The position numbers and the translations under genes are program-made. The notes beneath the pieces are model-generated. The model saw only the letters and a program-made list of their open reading frames with translations. It was not told the DNA's origin and did no database searches. Below, piece by piece: positions 1-12,000 of a stretch of 64,000 nt of DNA (position 1 is the first letter of the stretch; each line of letters opens with the position of its first letter). Source of the stretch: Spodoptera frugiperda (taxonomy: Eukaryota > Arthropoda > Insecta > Lepidoptera > Noctuidae); assembly GCF_023101765.2 (NCBI RefSeq), contig NC_064213.1, positions 4,960,001-5,024,000 on the forward strand. Reading direction: 5' to 3'.

Positions 1-396
1 CGATTACTTTTAACGTAATGCAAACTCGTACTAATGGTACTGATTGGCAGGCGCGAATGAACCAACCAATCAGAGCGCCGAACGCGTTCTCGTTTATTCC
101 AAATTGTGTATGTGTATGCCAAATATTTTGATTGAAATTGATGACAGTTTTTAACAGGAAACGTAATATGAGCATTATAAGCCAAATAGTTTTAATTGCT
201 ACTATTAATTGTTATTTAACAATTGTAATGCGTGTTCTCTTGATTAGCAACGCTGATCAATTCTGGTCAAAAGCAGTTTCTATTAATGTATTATTTTAAG
301 TGTGATGCAAATTACTTCTATATTACATAAGTCAGTTTAGGAATCAAACTACTTATAATTTCAGCACGGGATTAGTATATTTTTGGAATCGGTGGC

Positions 397-489
397 AAAC
401 GAGCAAACGAGTCACCTGATCGTAAGCGATCAGCGCCGCCCATGGACACCCGCAGCACAAGAGGAGTCACTGGTGCGTTGCCGGCCTTT
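397..489 (+). mobile_element. GC-rich interspersed repeat, family 3 (partial)
   Basis: Contains gagtcacctgatcgtaagcg, agcgccgcccatggacaccc and gaggagtcactggtgcgttg. Nine copies or pieces occur in the window. Confidence 0.7.
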
Positions 490-1711
490 AAAAAGTAGTA
501 TGTGAAGAGATCACATTTTTACATTTGTAAATGCACCCAGGATTACAGGAAAAGTCTAAGTTTAAGACAAATAAAATAAATATATCCGATTTGGTTGTTG
601 CTTTACGAAATTATATCAAAGTTACACTACTTCCACTTCCCCATCACTACGTCCATAACTTCCAAATTAGGGAAACCAACTAGAAAAAATAATAACATTA
701 CCAAGCCTCCTCTAAAAAGGGCTCTCTTAATATGAAAATATGACACAAAATACAATACCAAGGCTCAACGTCTTGCCACAATGCACCAAATGCTGACACA
801 GCACAGTCCTAAGTACTATGATTTACCTATAATCCAATAGAGGTAAGGGTCTTCCTAAGATAAGCCCAAACAAACCGAGCCAAAGCCCGTATATCTGGTA
901 GAAGAAGCCCTCAGATGCAATGTTACGAAAAGCGAATTTCTCGTGTGTTCCGTCGATCACGTTTTATGTAGCGAAGCGAAACGAATCGATGCGAATGAGG
1001 GATGTTAGCGAAATACAGAGATAAGTCACGTTCGCTAAGACCCCTACCATTTGATGGATTAAACGCTTACGGCTTCAACTAGATCCTATTAATCATAATT
1101 TTGAGGGAAATTTCAAGAATCACATCTTATTAATCGTTGTCGAATGAATTATTCAATAGGAAGATTCAATTTTCTGTTTAATTTTAATTAAAATGGATTT
1201 TAAATTAATTTATTTTGAATTTTTCATGCGGAAAATTTTTAATTTAATTTTGCCTCTTTTGATATTAAAGTGTATCAAAAGGTTCATCATTACCGTCATT
1301 TAAAACATGTATTACTTGTGTCACTAACACGCAACACCACATTCACACTTCTCTACAGAAAATATCAACCTAAAGAAATACTTTTCCTTCAACTAACCTA
1401 ATAAATTGTATGAAAAGAGATCACAGACTCATGGTACGGTCACTAATCTCAAACGACAGCTGCTTACTTCCATCGCTAATGTAGTGAACGGGAACAAATC
1501 TGTGATACCCAGCTATCCAGCAACGGGCGCTCAACCAGATAAAGTGATACTTATCAATTTACAGACTCAATGGAAAGTGAACGAGGAATTTAATCATTTT
1601 TGTTGTAACTGACATCGGTCAAAAGGGATTCTGAAGAATATTTATTAACTTTTAGTTAGGTTTGCATTGCTGGCGAAAAGTGGTAGCTATATTTCATAAT
1701 CGGTATAATTA

Positions 1712-1897
1712 AAACTGCACGTTTAGTGTGATGGATGAGCAACTGGCTGCCATGCAACGTATTGCAGGTTCGATTCCCGGACGAAACAATTCTTTGCGTG
1801 ATCCACAAATTTTTGTTTCGGGTCTGAATAGGTATACGAACTTGTATGTTTGTAAACGCGCCCACGACGACACAGGAGAAAATCCTGGTGTTGGGTG
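1712..1897 (+). mobile_element. tRNA-derived SINE, family 1
   Basis: The head resembles a tRNA promoter, with the B-box GGTTCGATTCCC in the middle. The body then reads gatccacaaatt, tttcgggtctg, gtttgtaaacgc and cacaggagaaaatcct. This body recurs about eleven times in the window in both orientations. It is followed at once by a second repeat (catcatcatcagccgagag...), so two elements abut. Confidence 0.8.
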
Positions 1898-1902
1898 TAA
1901 AT

Positions 1903-1957
1903 CATCATCATCAGCCGAGAGACGTCCACTGCTGAACAAAGGCCTCCCCTTTAAATA
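1903..1957 (+). repeat. Single arm of the (CAT)n foldback repeat
   Basis: catcatcatcagccgagaga followed by gtccactgctgaacaaaggc matches the arm of the element at 14067-14414. It directly follows a SINE. Confidence 0.6.
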
Positions 1958-3083
1958 CATTAGGTGTAAATACGTTATTTTAAAAAATACTGAAAAGCTA
2001 GATGTGACATTCACATAAAGAAAGAACACAATAAATAACTTGAGATTAAAGTGAAATTATAAGATTAAATGTAAGTGATAACTTGTCCTTACATCTTGAT
2101 ATCAAATTCTTTTTCACAGAAATCATAAGAGTCATACAATGAGCTCATGTTCGCGTGTGTATTTAAAATGAAAACTATATTTTCTTTGAAATGTCACTCA
2201 TTCCACTTAGTTCCACAAAGTGCTTGTAAACCAATCGACCTACATCGTGCACCTAACAATTAGGTAATAAAAAAATGGAACAATAACATCATCACGCCTT
2301 TTTTCTACGAAGGGCAGGGGTGGGTGGTGGGCAACTATTCATCTTTAAGTTTTAACATCCATGTTATAGGATATGATTGATGAGTCTATGATACGGATCT
2401 AGACTCTATCTAGCAATTGACAATAAAAAACCCAATAATATTTTTATAAGAACAGTCATAAGACATACTAAACCAAATAAAACAATCACGGTTTACTTAC
2501 GTATAGATATTAATTTAGAAAAGCTCTACCAGCTAGTAGACTGAGCCACGTCGCCGCCGTTCTGTGACGAAATAGTAAACCAAACCTTTAAAAAAAATAT
2601 ACTAAAAGCATACCTAGTCAGACTAGTACACAGTTACCATCGTAACACACACACAAGCACGCACCAACCTTGCCATAACCTTAGCACATTTGCGTATATA
2701 CATAACATATGTACATTCATGTATACCATCCATAAAACCGTGCCCACCCAATATCAGGTAATGCAGGCCCCCACACTACTTTTATTCCTTAATCCCCCAA
2801 ATATGCAAGGGCCATATTTCAGGGGCTACGTGCACCTGTAGATAAGAGGCCATCAATCACACTTGGCTATAAACAGAGCAACACCATTACCCCCCCTAGT
2901 TGGAAAACCTTTGGGAAGCCATATTTCAAAGCGTGTTTATTATAGGAGGTAGAGGTAGTGTATTCTTTTTACGTTTATAGAGTGTGAAATTGATGGTGAT
3001 GGGTTTTGTTTATGAATGGTGGAATGCAGGTGGTTATGTAGAAAAGGAATGTATGAAAAATATTTTTCTTTCTTTAAAAATGG

Positions 3084-3278
3084 TGACCCAAACTAGGATT
3101 TTCTCCTGTGTCGTGGGTGCGTTTACAAACATACAGGTTCACATACATATGACACTCAGACCCGAAACAACAATTTTTGGATCACAGAAAGAGTTGCTCC
3201 ATGCGGGGATCTAACCCATTACACGTTGTAGTGCAACCGGTCGCCCAGGAAACATACTAACTGCCAACCGTGCAGTCT
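3084..3278 (-). mobile_element. tRNA-derived SINE, family 1
   Basis: A nearly full-length reverse copy running from aggattttctcctgtgtcg through cagacccgaaacaac to aaccgtgcagtc. The B-box is decayed (ggggatctaaccc). Confidence 0.8.
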
Positions 3279-4986
3279 TAGCGTAAATAAAACCTTAGCA
3301 ATAGACTTGTTATGCACGATGAACTTTGATAAAGTTACGTAAAAATATTTTAAAAATTGCATGATTAAACCACATCTGCTTATTCTCCGCTGAAAAAGAC
3401 AGAGTTATTGTTAACACTTAAAATTCAATTAGTCAGGAAACACCTTCAAAATGAATCCACAAAGGAAAGTTTCTTTACGATATCTTTGACCATGAACTAC
3501 ATTTCTACTAAAACATAAAATACGTGACATTCATCTCCAATGCATATTGCAGGTCCCTTTGCTTGAACCTACATAAGAAAAATAAATAATTCCAGTGGCA
3601 ATACTCTTGCCCCAAATATTTACGGCCAATAAAGAAGGTTACAGGTTAAGTCGACCTAGATACTCCAGAAGTTTCCTTTTTCAAAAAAGTGTATCAGTGC
3701 AATATAAGTATTGTCAAAACTTTTAGGTTTGCATCGGTCCACTGTCCAGGATGAATTAGTCTTCCGAATCCGAAGTCTGACAGAAAAATAAGTAGCAAAA
3801 GACTCTTGACAATTTTTTTTAACGTTGATAAGTCTGCATTTGGCCACCAACCCGCTTACTGCCAGGACGGCGAAGCGAAGATGGAGCCCACAGACTTAGA
3901 TAGTACCTATTCACTATGACATTTTTTGCAAATTTTCTCGACATCTTCAAAACATTGATCGACTTTTTAACAAAACCTTACTTCACCAATCGCCACAAAT
4001 CACAAATCCGAGTCGATTTCGTAATGCGAAAAATAATTCACAGCAATTCGAAACGGAATCGAGAGGAGCGGATAGCAGCGATGGATCTATCCGCATTTGC
4101 ACGGAATTCCGCAAGATTAACGTCTACTGGATGGGAAGCACAACGTTCCCCCTCTTATTGGGATCCTGAGATCTCTCCCCTCCCCTTAAGGGAACGAGGA
4201 TTCTTGCAGCCCTTATTGTGGTCCGTTATTATTACAAATGCCAATTGAGATGACAGATCAAACAATGGACCCTAACTAATTGCGATACAGAAGTAATTCG
4301 TACAAATACTAAAGTTGAACGTTATTGGCTAACTTTGTTTGGGGATTGTTTATAATATTTATTATTAATTGTCGTGCTTAAAGTTTATAGGTATGAATTT
4401 ATTGATGCTGACATTCTATTTATATAGGGAGTCACTGAAGTCGATGTCCAAGTAGCTTTAGGTGATCGAAAGATTCCAATAATTATCAGAAAAATATGTA
4501 TAAGAAAAATTCTAAGTCATACATTTTTTAAAGTACAATGACTTATGTGTTATCCACGATAAAGTACACCCATTACAATTTTTTTTTTTCGTCTATCCTT
4601 TTGCTTACGTTATCCTGAATAGTGCTTCAGTACGGTAATAATATAGAATGATAAAGGAGATGGCTAAATGACTGACCCAGGCATAATAACAAGAATACGA
4701 ATTTCACGCTAACCCGTATCATTTAAATATTCACTTATGAATTATTTTGTGTTTAACTAATTCTTATAACTTGGTGAACATAAATTAACAAAAAATAAGT
4801 TTCATATTTGATTTTTTTCTGTTGTGATTTGACATGACAACAGGGAAGTAGGTACTGCAAGCTATTATTAGGACATTAGTTTCCCCGAAAATCAAATCGA
4901 AATAATTAAACGAACATCAATTTTTAATAACGGTAATATACTTAATGACTTTTTTCTGAAACCAAATAATTGTAAATGTTTTGATC

Positions 4987-5043
4987 GACACAAAATATAT
5001 ATTTTGTATAAGATTGCACAATCTTACTATATATTTTGTGTCT
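4987..5043. repeat. Near-perfect 57-bp palindrome
   Basis: gacacaaaatatata at the left pairs with tatatattttgtgtc at the right. The centre taagattg-ca-caatctta is itself palindromic. One small asymmetric bulge is present. Confidence 0.7.
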
Positions 5044-7160
5044 GTCCTTGGTTACTTTGTGTTCATTATCTAGTATAAGCAGAATTGTTTACCTGTCTAC
5101 CTCATATATAAATAACTTTCGGCTCAGGTACATCAAAACGCCTTGGTAAAAGTTTACAGCAATATGTTATAGTTTGAAGTTTTTGTAACGTAGTTTGACG
5201 TAGGAACGCTACTTTATTTTCAGGATTGCGCAGATATGCCAAGTTTCTGGACCTTCTTAATGACAAAATATCAATTTTTAATTATGCGGCTTTATTTATT
5301 GCTAGGTACCATATTTATACAATATTTATTTGTACGGGTTACGACGTCCATACTTTGGTTTAGCCATGTCCTTTGTAGCATCAAGAGTCAAAAGACAAGG
5401 TAGGCACAGGGTATATTTTTTCGTGGACAACACATAAGTCACTGTAATTTAAAAAATGTATAACGTCGGCTTCGAGGGCACTTTGCATAGACATTATTTT
5501 ACCTGGGACATTAATTCTATAAAGAAAAAAACAAATATTATTTTATATAAAGCTTGTTTATTAACGTCATGTTTTGCAAAATAGACAAATATACACTTTT
5601 AAATTGTCATTTCACTTAAAAAATCCGCATCAACATTTAACAATTATTTAATATAATACATAATTACACACGCATACATGCTAACTTTAATACAGGAGAC
5701 ACGTTTACCATATATTACAAGACACTGCATTTTCAACCTTATTAACTAGATTTTAAAAATAATTTTCGCTATGTGAAGAAAGTTAGTTCAGAGGCCGATG
5801 GTCTCGTAAAACATAGTAAATATGTTCTAGTTTTTAAGGTAAATACACTTTTTACAAACTCAGCTCCATATACATTAGTTCCATAATAATATTCGTTTAC
5901 TGTTAATAAAGATTCAATAATTTCATAATAGAAAGTAACAGTTTGGGTTTAAATAAATGAAAATGTACTTAAAGTTACAAGACTAATTATTGTCGTGGGT
6001 CCTTTAGATTTGGTTTAATTTTTTCCACACGAAAAATAATATTTAGCGAAAGCATAGCTGATTTAAGAAACGTGGATAGAATTAGCTTCGTATTCGGTAA
6101 AGGACAAAACGTTGCATGCAATAATGAACCTTATTTTATCAACTAAATAACGTACAATATCTGTTATTTACATTTCTTGAATTCGAGGAATATTGCCACG
6201 TTAGTGTAGTTCCGTATTATTTGGTTTCTAATTGTAAATAGAACAGACTTAAGTTTGATTCGTGTACTCGATGTGTTAATTAAGTATACACCCATCAAAT
6301 TAAATAAATTGACATCGCCTGCTATGACATCAAACGCAGGTCAGACAAAACATAATAACACAAAGAAATATTACTTTACTAAAATGAGTCTAAGGATGGA
6401 CCTTAGATTCACCAAAAATTACCTGAATTTTTATAAACCCCTATGCCAAAATAGGTGACTATAATCGCTGCGTTATGTGTCGCGGAATGCTACTCATGAT
6501 TATGGCCTGTAGCACGGCTTGAAATTAGTCGAGTTCCTCATCAAACAGTTACGTGAGAAAGCCGATAACATAATAATCAATTTAGCGATATTTTGAATTT
6601 CACCAACCTATAAGTGACACCTATAGAAGTACAAGTAAGGGCTTATGTCACGCTAGTAAATTTTAGTTAAGATATGATTCAAGGATGGTGACGGCCATGA
6701 CTGTCTCAAATATAACTTTCTGAAGATTTTCCCTAAACGTGTTCAGTGACGTAATGATGCGCAACATTTGGTCCCGACCGACTACGACTTACATCATCTC
6801 GCTCAGCATTCTCCGTCAAACCTTACACATACATTTCCTTATCTACACGTAATGGTATTTTAATAACTCTATTACGTATTCCCGTTTCATTATTCATACG
6901 ACCAGTCTTATCCAGAATATTATTTTAATTTAGTACCGATAACATTTGCAAGCTAGTTTTCAAAATAAATAAATAATTTTACTTCATTGAATCGCAATAG
7001 AATATAATAATAAACTAATATAAAAGTCAATAGGATGAGTTGAGTGTGAACATTTGTTAATTTTGCAGAATTTGTTTTGTTTTTTTTTTTTGGATTTTCT
7101 GCTCCTCTTTTTATTGTTAGACCCTTCGACTTTAGAAATGACGTCATCTTATCTTTGAGC

Positions 7161-7347
7161 CACCATATATGGACTGCTCGAGCAGTTAGCTAGTGATTAA
7201 CATACCCGGACTGCTCTTGCATTTAGAGTCAATAGCTTGAAGCTGCCATTGCTAACTACTCGAACAATCCATGTATGTACGTACGTAGAAGTTTATAGTT
7301 CACTTTGCAATCACAACTAGGCTGTTTTAAGCAGTCCCTGTATGGTG
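7161..7347. mobile_element. Foldback MITE-like element (about 187 bp)
   Basis: Left end caccatatatggactgctcg pairs with right end (aagcagtccctgtatggtg). A second inner inverted pair uses gcagttagctagtg and gctaactactcga. I could not make out a target-site duplication. Confidence 0.55.
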
Positions 7348-9033
7348 ACCCTTAATGTGATACTATCAATTCGAAACAAAACTAACACCAGATATGAAAA
7401 ATTAAAACTTCATACATTTTCAGTACTTACGTACTTTTTTACAAAGTTACATAACTTCGTATATAGCTAATTAGAGCAACAAATAACAAAAAGTGTTCGA
7501 GAATTACCCAAAAGCGAATTCTGAATAGCAAATCATGTCAAATTAAACAAAAATCTTAAAACATAAATTATTTTCCTGTCCCCATTAATTATGAATGAGC
7601 ATTGAACATTAACTTGTAAACCACGTTATTTATAGCATAAGGATAAATATTGAATAACATAAGTCAACAATTCAAAGGAATTTTTGTTTTATCTATTAGA
7701 AAATGCGAGAAACAGACGTGTTCTTATGTATTTCAACCTAATAGGACTAATGTTTTGTGTTTAGCAATATAAATGCAACAATAAAACAAGTTGACGTCAT
7801 TTCTCTACCATAAGTGTCCTTGACAGCAAAACCCAGTATTTTGATACAAAACTGTACATGTACAATTCCAAAAATGTCCACCTTAATAATTATAATTACG
7901 AAAATAAATTAAATAACCTACTTGCTTATAACATTTATTAAATTTAAATTATGACTAGCTCTCGTAAAGGAAATAAAATGCACCACTTTTTAGTTCACTA
8001 TTTTCTATCGTATGGCACTACATATTTTCGTCTATCAAGAATGTAGGTTCCGATGCAGAGGTCACATCAGCTAATGCTTAGATAAAATCATTAACTTGGT
8101 CATGTACGTTATAAAAATATTTAATTTTCTTACACTAAGTATTAACAACCATATGTTTAACAAGCGAGGCTGGGTTAGGCAGATCTTGGCCACGGCTGCC
8201 TTGAATAAACTCAAATATAATCAATATAACAATTGCATAAAATACGTAACTAAAATAATAAAGTAAGCCTTGTGAATCGTTGTATCAACTAGAGCACCCA
8301 GCCATAGAACACGGTAACTTAAACTCTTAAATTAACCTAATAAACAGTTTGTTAGTTCATAGTACGTACAATACACTTATTATAATTATCAAACAAACAA
8401 TTCAAGCAAAACAATATGACGATAGAACTTTTGCAAATAATATTATAAACAAGTTTTAAGGCTCTATCACAGGAATGAAATCATGAATGAAGTTCATACA
8501 CCTTTCACAGTTACTCCGCAATGCTTTGAAGATTTCAATGTGAGCGGTTTCAAAGCGAACCTTAATCCCATTTAAGGAAATGATTCAGAACTCAGAACAT
8601 TTTATGGACTATTCGTGGCTGATGTTACAGTCAATTCAATCAAGAATTATTTCGTTGGGATTCCTTGCAAAATAACATTCAACAACAAGTATTATAACAT
8701 AAATATTTACATCTAATTAAAATTTCTAATAGACTCGATCGCCTACATCTCAAACATCGTTGGTTAATAACTTGGACTTACAATAACATAAAATAATTAG
8801 TTATTTTGCTTTTATATTCGTATAGTCGAGGAGCACCACTCACCACTAAAACTTCAAAGCCAATAATACTGTTACCATTATCAGTCTCGAGTGTATTACC
8901 TTGAATGTGAACAAGTTGTTCACGAGAGGAGTCTTGTTCACTATCATTCACTTGATCACTGACTACATTGTCGTTCACTTCACTGCACTACACATAGTCC
9001 CTTCTCCCAGCGCCTGCGATGATACTATTTCTT

Positions 9034-9072
9034 TCACTCACCACAGATACTTCTGAGCCGTCTTTTTTCCTT
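9034..9072 (-). CDS. Mth-like receptor, exon I (C-terminal tail)
   Basis: After acceptor cgacctgcag, in phase 0, the frame reads KEKRRLRSICGE and then TGA at 9036-9034. A short basic juxtamembrane tail of this type is normal for the family. However, the bases just before the stop also make a strong donor (CTGTG|gtgagt). If that is used, the reading frame would continue downstream; see the finding at 8778-9041. A variant poly(A) signal, AATATA, lies on this strand at 8818-8813. Confidence 0.6.
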   Translation of the reverse strand, partial: KEKRRLRSICGE

Positions 9073-12000
9073 CTGCAGGTCGAGAAGAGATGTGAGGACT
9101 GTTGGGAAAAATACTTATTTTAGTCAGAAGACTTTACTTACTACGAATTCTTTTATTACAGTCGTTTCAGATAAAATTGCATCAACACGTTGCAACATTC
9201 CACCACACCTTAAGCAAACAGTTTGCATATTTTTTATCTCTAATCAGAAATGATATAAAAATTCAATATAAGATATATGAACATGAAATTTTATTTGGTT
9301 AGCTCTGGGTGTAGCCCAAGGTGACATTCTAGGTCCAATATTACCTTTGACGATTGTTACGTTATTTGATTTATCATGATTGATTACTTACTTATAGTAT
9401 TTGTTTAAGTCTATATCTGTTCTATACTGACCTTAACAAGAGAACGGACGGGTTGTTGTAACACAAATATAGCGAAGATGACGACTCCTTGCAGCGCGTT
9501 CACGAGGTCGAACACCGACCAAACGGACATGACATCAGAGCCTGCACCTGCCGCCCATGACACTACTTCCAGTACCCATGACAATCCCATGATGAACGAA
9601 AGGAGGCAACACATGCGGAACCTGGTAACAAAAGAGGTTGTATATAGAATAGAATCAGGCGTTGCTTTGCGGAATATTAAAACTAAAAATGTAAGTAATG
9701 TATTGTTAGAAAAGAGGTTATATTTTAGAAACAGAGAATTCATCTGTTAGTTAATATGTTTCGTCGATTGTATATATGTGTCGCAACAGTATTAGTAAAG
9801 AATAGAATGCAAAAAAATGGAAATAAGATCTTCTTTTCGTTTAATTCTAACCTCATTTTAATTTCTAAAGCACTTTAATTTTTCGATACTTAACTACGAT
9901 ATCGAAGTAAATCTTAGAACAGATAAAATTTTCAAACAAAATTATAAATAATATAGAACTCACAATTTCTTGTACTTCTTGAGCCTCTGATTAAAATTCG
10001 TGGGAGCTTCTTGCGGTGGTGAAGATGTTGTTTCTGGTACCGGCTGCCCCAGCACCGACCTGAGCCGTACCCAGTCATCTGATGTACTGAAGTCTGAGTG
10101 TGTCAAATCTAAAGCTATTGAAAAAAAAGGAAATTATAATCTAGACCTTATACCCTTTGAAACAGAACACAAACTACCTAAAACCTCGTTATATTTAATG
10201 GCCGACTAATTTAATTTAATCTTTGAGAAATGGAAGATAAGAATGTTTTTAAGGATAAATTTAAGGATAAACGACTAGAAACTTGTTTGAAATAACACGG
10301 AGATCATAAGTCAACAGAGACTGACGCAGGATAACAAAATAGCTGAAGAATGCATGCCAAAATAGAGCATTAAATCGCAAGTCACGATTCGTACAAGCGA
10401 GGGAAATAACTAAGAAAAGGACAATGACCGATGTGAATTGTCACTACAGCTGTTATTAAGCAGAACATTTTACAAGGAAGTAATTCTTCTTCTGTCCAAA
10501 TTCTGTCAATATTGACAGTTGTTAGTAATTAGGTGCACTTGTCATTATTTCAATTAGGAAAACGGTTAACGAGTTTAAGCCTAGAATGGGCGAATTTTTT
10601 TTTTTTGAATAAGAATCTACATTTCTTATGATATCTGTAGTTTTAGCAATTTTTGTATGGATTATTTAGTCGGTGTCTATTATATTATAGCCAAAATAAC
10701 TTTATTTAAATGTAGTCTTATGTAATTGGAACGCTTAGCGGGTTATTTTATCTGTAGCTCGAAAACATTGCTCCACACTCAGTTTTTCGTGTCAGTGGAT
10801 GCGTTTAAAAACATTCAAGTTCACATGTACAGGACACCCAGACCCGAAATAACAATTTGTGGATTACACAAAGAGTTGTTCCGTGCGGGAATCGATCCCG
10901 CTACACGTTGCATGGTACCCAATCGTCCAGCCACCGTGTCAACCGTGCAGTCATCTGTCTCTTTGTTTGATCGGACTCTGTGTCACTTTTAGAACATATA
11001 CTATGTATGTGTGTATTCCAAACTACAGTTTACATAAGACAGCAAACAGTATAAAGTCTTCAAGATTTAAACAATAACATGAAGATACCAACCACATGTC
11101 ATGCTTTGCATACGAAAACATATGACTCGTCTATTAGGAAGGACAAACGTTTGAAAGTATTGAGTAATGAGTTCAAAACAAGGAAAATATACTAAGAATT
11201 AGCTAAGCTTTAAACAAAATTCCTAAACAAATGTCAAACAAGATTAGGTAAATGTTTTTATGTTTCTCATGATTCATCAATTATTATTTTACGACCGACT
11301 ACATACAAGATTTACTGTTTCTTATTCCATTCATAATAAAAATATAATACTTCTTATCATTATAATGTTTCACTACTTAATTTTTAACCGATCTCAAAAA
11401 AAAGAAGGTTCTCACAGTTACAGTCTCAGTTTGACCTGTATGTAAGTTTATGCGCGATTATCTCGTCTTTGGCTGAACCGATTAGAAGTGGCAGCATAAT
11501 ATTTTTCAGACTTACTTACTGAGAACCACTATTTTTGATGTCGATTAAAAAAGTAAAGTAATAATAAGACTTAGTTTCAAACAGAAAGTATTTCATTCAA
11601 CTACAGATACTCGTACCCACTCGTACCTATACCTTCTTCATTAGATCGACTAATATTAATAAAGGAGAAACATAATTTCTACTTACGCGTAATATCCTTT
11701 AGTTTATCATAATGTGTAGCTATAGCTCTTGATGTGAAGAAAAATATACATAGGTTGCTGCATAGGATCAGCGCCACCGGTCCATAGAAGTATGGTAAGG
11801 CTGCTTGATCCGCTGCGAAAAATACAATAAATTAATAAAACATTTTAGTAACATTTTTCAATTACTTAACTTAGTAAGGGAAGGTCTTGTAGCCATTTTG
11901 GATCTTTCAATAACAGGAACGATGACTTGGTATAAAAATTAATAATCTGTTTAGTGCTTTAGGATTGGGAGCTAGCTACGTCATTTCTAAGTATAAAAAG

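Larger units (their letters stand above)
1..9033. other. Region downstream of the receptor, no supportable gene
   Basis: Apart from the repeats listed separately, this is AT-rich sequence with short chance frames. The longest, at 3916-4248 plus, has a GC-richer second half (4055-4215) but no domain or splice context. Nothing else between 2030 and 3083, 3280 and 4986, 5044 and 7160, or 7348 and 8777 looks functional. Confidence 0.6.

Noticed and set aside
1728..2018. 96-codon plus-strand frame
   Set aside because: It is a SINE joined to the (CAT)n repeat arm.
3916..4248. 110-codon plus-strand frame with GC-rich second half
   Set aside because: No domain, no convincing splice sites, and an AT-rich first half; it could be an unrecognised repeat.
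9478..9750. 90-codon plus-strand frame
   Set aside because: It is the complement of receptor exon H, whose splice sites and TM6/TM7 motifs settle the strand.
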